Shown here piece by piece: positions 58,212 through 64,000 of a stretch of DNA of 64,000 nt (its first letter is position 1; each line of letters begins with the position of its first letter). A model generated the notes under the pieces. It saw nothing but the letters and a program-made list of their open reading frames with translations. It was not told the DNA's origin and ran no database searches. A program made the position numbers and the translations under genes. The DNA is from JAIBBD01 sp041390685 (GTDB lineage: Bacteria > Chloroflexota > Dehalococcoidia > UBA2979). The DNA lies in assembly GCA_041390685.1 (NCBI GenBank), contig JAWKPL010000001.1, positions 682,001-746,000 of the forward strand, in the 5' to 3' direction.

Positions 58212-58955
58212 ATGGCCGACGGACTGCTGCTGCTGCACGCCTTCCCCCTGGACTCCTCGATGTGGGAGCCGCAAGTGTCGGCGTTCAAGGACCGCCTGCC
58301 GGTGGCTGCGCCCGACTTTCCCGGGTTCGGCTCTGGCGGCGACGCGCCCGAGGTGATGTCCATGGACTCGGCTGCGGAGGCAGGGTTGCGGGCGATGGAC
58401 GCGGCCGGCATCGACAAGGCCGTGGTGTGCGGGCTGTCGATGGGCGGCTACGCGGCTCTGGCGTTCTGGCGAAACCATCGCGACCGCGTAGCGGGCCTCG
58501 TGCTGGCGAACACCCGTTCCGGGGCTGACGACGACGCCGGGAAAGAGCGCCGCAAGGGGCTGGCCGACCGGCTGAGGGCCGAGGGGTCGCAGTTCCTCGT
58601 GGACGGGCCGCCGCCGCTGTTGTCGGCCGAAGCCTCCGAGGAGCTGTGGGGACGAGTCAAGGGGATCATCGCGAAGCAGACGGCGGCGGGCATCGCGGGC
58701 GGTTCGCTGGGGATGGGCGCGCGCCCGGACTACACGGACGACCTTGCGGGAATCGACGTGCCGGTGCTGGTGATCACCTCGACCGGTGACACGCTGATCC
58801 CGGCGGAGGCAACGAAGCCGATGGCCTCGCAGGTCCCGAACGCGCAGCTCGAAGTCATCGAGGGGGCGGGGCACCTGTCGAACCTCGAGGCGACGGGGGA
58901 GTTCAACCGGCTGCTTGAGGCGCACCTCGCGAAGTGCGGGGTGCTCGGGGGATAG
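58212..58955 (+). CDS. Alpha/beta hydrolase
   Basis: 247 residues. Oxyanion and nucleophile blocks: LLLHAFPLDSSMW, then CGLSMGGYAALAFW (Ser nucleophile in G-x-S-x-G), the acid in ITSTGDTLIP and the His in GAGHLSNLE. The cap between them is short. It resembles 3-oxoadipate-enol-lactonase-like hydrolases, but the substrate is open. Ribosome site AAGGAGAG precedes ATG 58212. Single gene, divergent from the MFS gene. Confidence 0.88.
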   Translation: MADGLLLLHAFPLDSSMWEPQVSAFKDRLPVAAPDFPGFGSGGDAPEVMSMDSAAEAGLRAMDAAGIDKAVVCGLSMGGYAALAFWRNHRDRVAGLVLANTRSGADDDAGKERRKGLADRLRAEGSQFLVDGPPPLLSAEASEELWGRVKGIIAKQTAAGIAGGSLGMGARPDYTDDLAGIDVPVLVITSTGDTLIPAEATKPMASQVPNAQLEVIEGAGHLSNLEATGEFNRLLEAHLAKCGVLGG

Positions 58956-59029
58956 CGACTCGCGGCTAGAGCCGCGACCCGGAGATGGCGAGGGGCGGCA
59001 GCTGTCCGCCCCTCGTCGCGTTCAAGCGG

Positions 59030-59098
59030 CTAGCAGCACCCGTCGCCGCAGGGGCAGTTGCATCCGGCGTCGCAGTCACAGGCAAAGCGAGCAGTCAT
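59030..59098 (-). CDS. 22-residue cysteine-rich metallothionein-like peptide
   Basis: ATG 59098 to TAG 59030 encodes 22 residues beginning MTARFA and then containing seven Cys in the pattern C-x-C-x3-C-x-C-x-C-x3-CC with Asp, Asn, Gly and Pro between. A full AAGGAGG ribosome site (59104-59110) precedes it, inside the merR coding end. The gene starts 23 nt before the merR stop in another frame, so the two are coupled. The composition fits a soft-metal-binding peptide such as a small metallothionein. Too short for normal gene callers. Confidence 0.72.
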   Translation of the reverse strand: MTARFACDCDAGCNCPCGDGCC

Positions 59099-59528
59099 CG
59101 TGGTCCTCCTTCTCGTCGAAGAGCGTGATTGCGCAGTCCGCGGCTGCCTTCCCGGGGTGGCAGGCGCAGTTGCCGAGGTGGGCCTCGAGCGCCTCGAGGG
59201 TGGTCTCCAGCTCCCGCAACTCGGCGATGCGCGCGGCGACGGCCGCCCGTTGCCCGGCGATGCGTGAACCGAGCTCACCGGCGAAGGTGGCGCAGTCGAG
59301 GGTGGAGACATCGCGGATGAGGTCTTTCACCTCGCGCAGGCTGAGTCCGAGATGGCGGGCCTGCTTCGCGAGCAGCAGCCGACGGATGTCGGCGTCGGAG
59401 AAGAGCCGATAGCCGCCTTCCGTCCGCGTCGCCGGCGATACGATCCCTTCGGCCTCGTAGTAACGGATGGCGGAGACGGCCAGGCCGGTCTGCCGCGCCA
59501 CCTCGCCGATCGTAGTCGCATGAACCAT
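59076..59528 (-). CDS. MerR-family heavy-metal-responsive regulator
   Basis: 150 residues. DNA-binding helix-turn-helix TIGEVARQTGLAVSAIRYYEAEGIVSP, long dimer helix, and metal-site cysteines: DCATF near residue 79 and CACHPGKAAADC near 119-130, as in Pb/Cd/Zn/Hg sensors; an extra tail DDCSLCL holds two more Cys. The start at ATG 59528 has GGAGG 7-11 nt upstream. The promoter with 19-bp spacer lies directly before it. The next gene in the unit is a Cys-rich peptide. Metal identity is not readable. Confidence 0.9.
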   Translation of the reverse strand: MVHATTIGEVARQTGLAVSAIRYYEAEGIVSPATRTEGGYRLFSDADIRRLLLAKQARHLGLSLREVKDLIRDVSTLDCATFAGELGSRIAGQRAAVAARIAELRELETTLEALEAHLGNCACHPGKAAADCAITLFDEKEDHDDCSLCL

Positions 59529-59547
59529 GTCGTTGCCTCCGAAGTGA

Positions 59548-59578
59548 ACCGTAGAGCCTCAAGTTGCTCGAGGGTCAA
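59548..59578 (-). promoter_or_regulatory. MerR-type promoter/operator with 19-bp spacer
   Basis: On the minus strand: TTGACC (59573-59578), exactly 19 nt, TACGGT (59548-59553). Within the spacer lies an inverted repeat CCTCGAG-CAA-CTTGAGG (6 of 7 paired). This is the classic form of MerR-activated promoters, where the over-long spacer is underwound by the metal-bound regulator. Transcription would start about 13 nt before merR. Confidence 0.82.
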
Positions 59579-59690
59579 GCGCCGCAATCAGCATGTCACG
59601 TGCGCCTCGTCGCCTAGGGCGGACGAGCTTTACAGGCTCCCGGGTGCCGCCTACGCTGCGCGCGTCCGTCGAACGTGGAGGAGGTACGCC

Positions 59691-60113
59691 ATGGACCCCG
59701 TCAGCCTCGCCGGAAGCGTGGTCGCTCTGATTGCCCCTCGCCTGGCGAAGGCGGGCATCGATGTGGCACGAGACGCCGGCGTGTCCGCCCTCGACAAGGT
59801 GGACGACCTCGTGGGTGCCGTGCGCGACAAGCTGGCCGGTGACGAGAAGCGCACCGAGGCGCTGGACCAGCTCGAAACCGCAGAAGCCGGCGAGGCGGAA
59901 CGGGAGCGGGTGAAGAACATCCTGGTGGGCGAGATCGCGACGGACGAGGAGTTCGCGCGAGTCCTCGAACGGCTCGTCGAGGAGAGCGGCGCTGCGCAAG
60001 GCGGGTTCAACGTGCGGGTGGGCGGTGCGAATACGGGCAACATCACGAACATCGGACCGGGCAGCCACGTGGGGAACATCACCGCGGGCGGCAGTGCGCC
60101 GCCGGCCCCGTAG
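59691..60113 (+). CDS. Helical protein with C-terminal GGxNxGN tail
   Basis: 140 residues from ATG 59691 with GGAGGAGG directly upstream. Residues 1-100 are helical and charged: DPVSLAGSVVALIAPRLAKAGIDVARDAGVSALDKVDDL, then LDQLETAEAGEAERERVKNILVGEIATDEEFARVLERLV. Residues ~103-135 are a short beta repeat, VRVGGANTGNITNIGPGSHVGNITAGG. Such helical-plus-GNV/GNI-tail proteins occur beside bacterial conflict and signalling genes, possibly as adaptor modules. The next gene starts 4 nt after the stop and carries the same motif. Confidence 0.75.
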   Translation: MDPVSLAGSVVALIAPRLAKAGIDVARDAGVSALDKVDDLVGAVRDKLAGDEKRTEALDQLETAEAGEAERERVKNILVGEIATDEEFARVLERLVEESGAAQGGFNVRVGGANTGNITNIGPGSHVGNITAGGSAPPAP

Positions 60114-60117
60114 TCCG

Positions 60118-61473
60118 ATGTCTACGGACGGCCCCACGGACGGCGGGATGGACGTCGGGATCGGGGGCGACAACAGCGGAAACGTCGTGAGCGTGGGCGC
60201 GGGGGGCGCCGCCGGCGACATCGCGGGGACGATCGTTCACGGCGACGTGGTGGTGATTCAGATGCCGGCGCCCCTCGGGACGCTGCTGCAGCAGGCGCCG
60301 ACGAACGCGCCGCCGGCCGTACCGGGGTCGGGCCTCGAAACGCCACCCGTCGACCGGGAGCAGGCGGAGATCGTGAGGCAGGCCCTCGCGGGAGTGCGCG
60401 CGGCAGAGGCGAGCGGGCGTCCCGTGGAGGCTGTGCAAGCCGGCGATATCCGCGTCTCGAAGGTCGAACTGCTCCTCAAGCGCGGGGTCGTCCTCAAGGC
60501 GGAGGCGGCCCAGATGATGGCGGAGAACGCGACGAGGAAGCAGCCCGAGCTGCAGGCGCTGCAGATGCGCTTCCAGTCCTCGCCTGCGTTCGATACGGGC
60601 GCGATGGCAGCGCTCCAGGCCGAGCAGGAAGCGATCGTCTGGCGCGACTTCGACCGGCAGGCGTTCACGGCGAAGCTCGCCGAGGCACGCGCCCTGTTCG
60701 AGGAGGCGCTCTCCATCGAAGACACGAACACCGAGGCGCTGCTGCAGCTGGCTGAACTGCTGATGGCGCTCACGCCGGACGACGTCAGCGACGAGGAGCG
60801 GGTGCTGACGAAAGCGCATGCGCTCCTCGGTCACGCGGCCACCGACGACGACCGGTTCAAACAGGCGCAGGCGCTGATGCTCTCCGTGCAATCGCTGGTA
60901 CTGAAGCACCAGCGAACGCCGCCCGGCCCCGAGCTCGCCGGCGCGGTCGAGACCTGCCTCGCAACGTTGACCGAGGCGCGCGACCAGTTCAGACGGTTGA
61001 ACCGGACGCTGTGGGCGACGATGGCCGACCAGATGCTGCAGCAGTTGCAGGCTGCCTCGGCGGTGGCGTGGGGTAGTCCCGCCGCGGCGTCGCCGGCTCA
61101 GCCGCCGCGGGCCTTCGGGGGGCAGGCCGGGGCGTGGGGAGTGCCGACGGCCCAAGCAGGCCAGGGCGCCACCCATGCGTTCCAGCCGCCCGGCCAGTGG
61201 TCTGTGAACGTCTCAGTTGGCGGCATGCCGACGGAGAGCGCATACGTCGCGATGGGGTACGACCAGAGTATGCAGGCGGTCGTGTCGCCCTCGGGGGTCA
61301 CGATCCAGGGGCGCTGGGACTTCATTCCGGCCACCGGCACGCTGATGCTGCAGGGCGTTGCGAACGGAGTGATCCCGTACGCGTTGCAGTTGCAGATCCT
61401 GCAGGCCGGCCCGGCCGGGGCGATCGCCACCGACGGCCGCGGCTCGATGTACCAGTTTGTGCGGACGGGCTGA
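60118..61473 (+). CDS. TPR-like protein with N-terminal GGxNxGN motif and C-terminal beta domain
   Basis: 451 residues from ATG 60118. Residues 8-42 (VGIGGDNSGNVVSVGAGGAAGDIAGTIVHGDVVVI) repeat the GGxNxGN motif of the preceding protein. Residues ~85-310 are helical with TPR-like repeats (AKLAEARALFEEALSIEDTNTEALLQLAELL...). A Pro/Gln/Ala linker follows, and residues ~360-451 form a beta domain (VNVSVGGMPTESAYVAMGYD...TLMLQGVANGVIPYALQLQIL). No enzyme motif. Two proteins sharing a motif in tandem suggests they assemble with each other or on one partner. The last 152 bp overlap the antisense lipoprotein gene. Confidence 0.75.
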   Translation: MSTDGPTDGGMDVGIGGDNSGNVVSVGAGGAAGDIAGTIVHGDVVVIQMPAPLGTLLQQAPTNAPPAVPGSGLETPPVDREQAEIVRQALAGVRAAEASGRPVEAVQAGDIRVSKVELLLKRGVVLKAEAAQMMAENATRKQPELQALQMRFQSSPAFDTGAMAALQAEQEAIVWRDFDRQAFTAKLAEARALFEEALSIEDTNTEALLQLAELLMALTPDDVSDEERVLTKAHALLGHAATDDDRFKQAQALMLSVQSLVLKHQRTPPGPELAGAVETCLATLTEARDQFRRLNRTLWATMADQMLQQLQAASAVAWGSPAAASPAQPPRAFGGQAGAWGVPTAQAGQGATHAFQPPGQWSVNVSVGGMPTESAYVAMGYDQSMQAVVSPSGVTIQGRWDFIPATGTLMLQGVANGVIPYALQLQILQAGPAGAIATDGRGSMYQFVRTG

Positions 61474-62086
61474 GCGAAGGCTCCCAGTAGAGGCCTTCGG
61501 CGACGCGCAGGAGTTCGGTCTCATCGATCCCCTGCCCCGTGAGGACTGTGACTCCCCAGTCTTCTGCGACTATGAGCATGGACCGGCCATCGCCGACGCC
61601 ACCCGGCACGAGCGCGGCCGGACGCCCCGCGACGGTAATGGGGCGCGAGCGGTCTAACGGTAGCGAGGTCGGAACGCTCAGCGTCCCAACAGACCGACCG
61701 ATGGTCACTGTTGCTACGACCCCACCGGACGAGTCTCGGACTTCGTAGAGTGCGCCGGCAGCGTTGTTCACGCTGTGACACTCCGTCGCGTGTTGCGCTA
61801 CCAGCACCGAACCGGCAGGGAGGTACCACGCCGTGATCTCCAGTGGCGTCCCGACCAACCAGCGCGGATCAGCGTCGACAGGCTCTCCTGCACGACACTC
61901 GATGCTTCCGGGTGCCCCGGGGCCGATGCGAATGCCGTTGACGATGCGAACCTGAGGCTGAGCGGCGACGGTCGCAGTCCCGCTCGCGTGAGGCGAACTG
62001 GAGCAACCTGCGGCGAGCACGACGGCGAGCGAGCAGGCTGCCATAAACGCGCACTGCCCGACGCCGCTGGGGAGGGTGAGGCGCAT
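61322..62086 (-). CDS. Lipoprotein of unknown function
   Basis: 254 residues. Signal peptide with lipobox VVLAAGCSSS near residue 28. A beta-rich domain follows: VRIVNGIRIGPGAPGSIEC, then PLEITAWYLPAGSVLVAQHATECHSV and GGVVATVTIGRSVGTLSVP. The last ~50 residues are Arg/Ser/Pro-rich and run antisense to the end of the preceding gene (61322-61473). That tail may be translated only for lack of an earlier stop. It is divergent from the gene at 62234. Confidence 0.7.
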   Translation of the reverse strand: MRLTLPSGVGQCAFMAACSLAVVLAAGCSSSPHASGTATVAAQPQVRIVNGIRIGPGAPGSIECRAGEPVDADPRWLVGTPLEITAWYLPAGSVLVAQHATECHSVNNAAGALYEVRDSSGGVVATVTIGRSVGTLSVPTSLPLDRSRPITVAGRPAALVPGGVGDGRSMLIVAEDWGVTVLTGQGIDETELLRVAEGLYWEPSLSPSAQTGTSSRGRRWRSPRPGRPAGSATATRTGSLRSQRPAASACRWPE

Positions 62087-62233
62087 CGGCGGTCTCCACG
62101 ATGACGACCAGCTCGCAGTAGGATAGCCGCCGCGAGGATTAGCACTCTCTTCGGTAGACTGCTAATATCTGTGTATGCGAGGGCATCCTCGTGAGAAGGT
62201 ACTGACATCACCGAAGATGGGAGGCTGTCAGCA

Positions 62234-62692
62234 ATGGTGACCTCGATCGTTCGCGACGTCCGCGAACCTGCTTCGACCGCCCGGGCAACCATCACGACCA
62301 TCCCCTGGCCGGCCTCGTTGCTCGCGGGGCGTTTCCACGCGCTCCTTGCGCTGTCCGACGAGCGGCTCGTCGAGGCCCTGACGAGACACATCCAAGCGGA
62401 GCACGAGCTGTCCGATTCTGCGCGGCATGAAGCGGTGCTGGCCCGCTTGCAGGCGTGGCTGGAGCTGGATGCGGAGGACCGGCTAGTGCTCGCGCGGGCG
62501 TGGGAACGAGCACTCGACGGGTTCCCGGCCGAGTACCGGGCGCGGTGTCGCGAGGCAGAACGGGCGGTGCTGATGAACGGCCTGACCTTCGGCGACTTCC
62601 GGGCGCTTGCACGCGCGCTGCCCTGGCTGCGGCGGCGCGACTACCTCGATGCCTTCGCTGATGAGCCCGCGCCAGCCGAGGCGGCAGTGTAG
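62234..62692 (+). CDS. Helical protein of unknown function
   Basis: 152 residues from ATG 62234 with GGGAGG about 11 nt upstream. Charged helices: SDERLVEALTRHIQAEHELSDSARHEAVLARLQAWLELDAEDRLVLARAWERALDGFP, then ERAVLMNGLTFGDFRALARALPWLRRRDYLDAF. No family recognised. It stands divergent from the lipoprotein, 18 nt before the PAC2 gene on the same strand, so the two are likely cotranscribed. Confidence 0.65.
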   Translation: MVTSIVRDVREPASTARATITTIPWPASLLAGRFHALLALSDERLVEALTRHIQAEHELSDSARHEAVLARLQAWLELDAEDRLVLARAWERALDGFPAEYRARCREAERAVLMNGLTFGDFRALARALPWLRRRDYLDAFADEPAPAEAAV

Positions 62693-62710
62693 CCCCTGGG
62701 AGGCCTAAAG

Positions 62711-63637
62711 ATGGTGCACGAATCGGTCCGGATCCTCGAAGACCGCGCGCTGCGCAACCCGATTGTCATCGCGGGGTTCGCCAGTCAGAGCGGGACCACG
62801 GCCGCGGCGGTGATCGACCATATCGTGGAGCGGTGGGGCGGAACCGCGTTCGCCGAGGTCGATGCAGAGGAGTACTTCGACTTCACGGTGCGGCGTCCCT
62901 TCGTCCAGCTCGAGGGCGAGCACCGGGTCCTGCAGTGGCCGGTGAGTCGTCTGTACGTCGCTTCGCCAGAGGCGCTGGACCGGGACATCGTGCTGCTCTC
63001 CGGGGTCGAGCCGAGTCTGCGCTGGCGGTCATTCAGCGAGGCCGTCGCTTCACTCCTGGCCGAGATCGGCGCCACAACGTTCGTGACGGTGGCGGCGTAC
63101 CCCGGCGCCGTGCCGCACACGCGGCCCTTGCCAGTGCGGCTCGACGGGGCGGACACGGAGTTCACGCGTCCCTTCGGCATCGAGCCAACCGCAAGCGCAT
63201 ACGAGGGGCCGGTGGGGATCACCTCGGTGATCTCACTGGCGCTGCAGGCGCGGGGGATCGAGACCGTGAGCCTGACGGCGCTGACGCCGTTCTACGCGGT
63301 GGCCGACCCGCATCCTCACGCAACGACGGCGCTGGTCGAGGCGCTCGACCGCGGGCTGGGCACATCGACGGCGCTTGGTGAGGTGCGGGATCGGGCCCTG
63401 CAGCTCGACGGGGATGTCGCGACCGCGATCGAGGAATCTCCGCAACTGCGGACGGTGGTGACGACACTCGAGGAACAGTACGACTGGATGCACGGGACGA
63501 AGACCGCGCTCCTCGGGGCGCCGGCGGAGGCCGCGCTCGTCCTGCCGTCGGGCGAGGAGGCAATCCTCGACGTGGAGCGGTTTCTCGAGGAGCAGCGCGG
63601 CGGTACAAGCGCAGCCGATGGGCCGCCCTTCGCGTGA
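62711..63637 (+). CDS. PAC2-family protein
   Basis: 308 residues. PAC2 fold signatures: NPIVIAGFASQSGTTAAAVIDHIVERWGGTAFAEVDAEEYFDF, then RPFVQLEGEHRVLQWPVSRLYVA, DIVLLSGVEPSLRWRSFSEAVASLLAEIGATTFVTVAAYPGAVPHTRP and GPVGITSVISLALQARGIETVSL. In archaea and actinobacteria relatives are proteasome-assembly ATP-grasp-linked proteins; bacterial roles are open. No proteasome genes are in the window. Confidence 0.88.
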   Translation: MVHESVRILEDRALRNPIVIAGFASQSGTTAAAVIDHIVERWGGTAFAEVDAEEYFDFTVRRPFVQLEGEHRVLQWPVSRLYVASPEALDRDIVLLSGVEPSLRWRSFSEAVASLLAEIGATTFVTVAAYPGAVPHTRPLPVRLDGADTEFTRPFGIEPTASAYEGPVGITSVISLALQARGIETVSLTALTPFYAVADPHPHATTALVEALDRGLGTSTALGEVRDRALQLDGDVATAIEESPQLRTVVTTLEEQYDWMHGTKTALLGAPAEAALVLPSGEEAILDVERFLEEQRGGTSAADGPPFA

Positions 63638-63689
63638 CCGATGGCACCGCCTGTTGCGCACACCGGGTACCGAACCGACGATCGGACGC

Positions 63690-64000
63690 ATGAACGTCCG
63701 CTGTCTGACCTCGGTCGCCCGTGTACCGCTGCTCGCCTGCGCGCTGATCGCGGGAGTAGCGGTGGCGTGCGGTGGCGACGATGAAGAAACGGTCGCAACG
63801 GCCACAGCGCAGGCGGGGGGGACCAGCGTGTCGACGAGCGAAGGCAATGCACCTGGTGTCCCCGTCTTGACGGGTGCGGTGCAGCGGACGGCAAGCGGCC
63901 TCGGCTACATCGACGAGAAGGTGGGCGACGGCGCGAGCCCGAGGGCTGGGCAGCAGGTCACCGTCCACTACACGGGGTGGCTGACGAACGGGAAGAAGTT
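63690..64000 (+). CDS. FKBP-type peptidyl-prolyl isomerase lipoprotein, partial
   Basis: N-terminal ~103 residues. The signal peptide and lipobox (VAVACGG) are followed by a Thr/Ala/Gly linker and the start of an FKBP domain: GLGYIDEKVGDGASPRAGQQVTVHYTGWLTNGKK. The rest of the fold lies beyond the window. It catalyses proline isomerisation of proteins outside the membrane. ATG 63690 is 52 nt after the PAC2 stop on the same strand. Confidence 0.88.
   Translation, partial: MNVRCLTSVARVPLLACALIAGVAVACGGDDEETVATATAQAGGTSVSTSEGNAPGVPVLTGAVQRTASGLGYIDEKVGDGASPRAGQQVTVHYTGWLTNGKK

Overview
This 64 kb window is very GC-rich (about two thirds by eye) and densely packed, with frequent GTG starts. Its gene mix suggests a Chloroflexota bacterium near Dehalococcoidia, probably an aerobic or facultative fatty-acid oxidiser: an ETF / membrane Fe-S ETF:quinone oxidoreductase / acyl-CoA synthetase / enoyl-CoA hydratase block, Rex, sortase, a c-di-AMP riboswitch, DUF1786, PAC2 and SCO1664-type proteins. 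The assignment rests on gene content only. A high-GC actinobacterium is the main alternative.

Layout. 1-8.6 kb (minus strand): beta-oxidation electron-transfer cluster (etfA, etfB, EMO-like oxidoreductase, acyl-CoA ligase), two membrane-anchored Rieske-fold proteins that have lost their cluster ligands, two enoyl-CoA hydratases and a tandem pair of small related proteins. 8.7-13.7 kb: flavin/PPOX protein, ispH, then pabB-pabC-DinB-like (folate) and a GNAT. 13.7-25.7 kb: SUMF1-like protein, rex with its own operator, two GT87-like membrane glycosyltransferases, mreB, DUF1786, a ferredoxin-membrane fusion protein, a His-rich thioredoxin-like lipoprotein, YibE/F and a sortase. 25.7-39.9 kb: typA, a glycine-rich RRM protein, a c-di-AMP (ydaO) riboswitch in front of a membrane glycosyltransferase, UspA, SH3 lipoprotein, VanZ, a class A PBP, an OmpR regulator and a frameshifted iron-permease-family gene. 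39.9-47.3 kb: dispersed LigD parts (polymerase, ligase) with a PHP phosphoesterase, a hydrolase and a P-type ATPase.

47.35-51.6 kb is an accessory island of visibly lower GC, flanked by two about 90% similar copies of the 3' end of a class V aminotransferase gene. It carries PadR with its operator, a partner gene broken by an IS1595-type transposase, a DUF3800 gene facing a predicted small structured RNA with its own promoter and terminator, and three unrecognised small genes. 51.6-64 kb: the intact aminotransferase, SDR, DehI-like protein, SCO1664-like kinase-fold protein, inositol-phosphatase-family protein, MFS, hydrolase, a MerR regulator whose 3' end overlaps a 22-residue cysteine-rich peptide gene under a textbook MerR promoter, a two-gene unit sharing a GGxNxGN motif, a lipoprotein, a PAC2 protein and a truncated FKBP lipoprotein.

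Best candidates for something undescribed: the MerR/Cys-rich micropeptide pair, the DUF3800/small-RNA pair, the GGxNxGN two-gene unit, the c-di-AMP-controlled glycosyltransferase and the ligand-less Rieske pair. Several genes also show a TAnnnT box 6-7 nt before the start codon, suggesting leaderless transcription.
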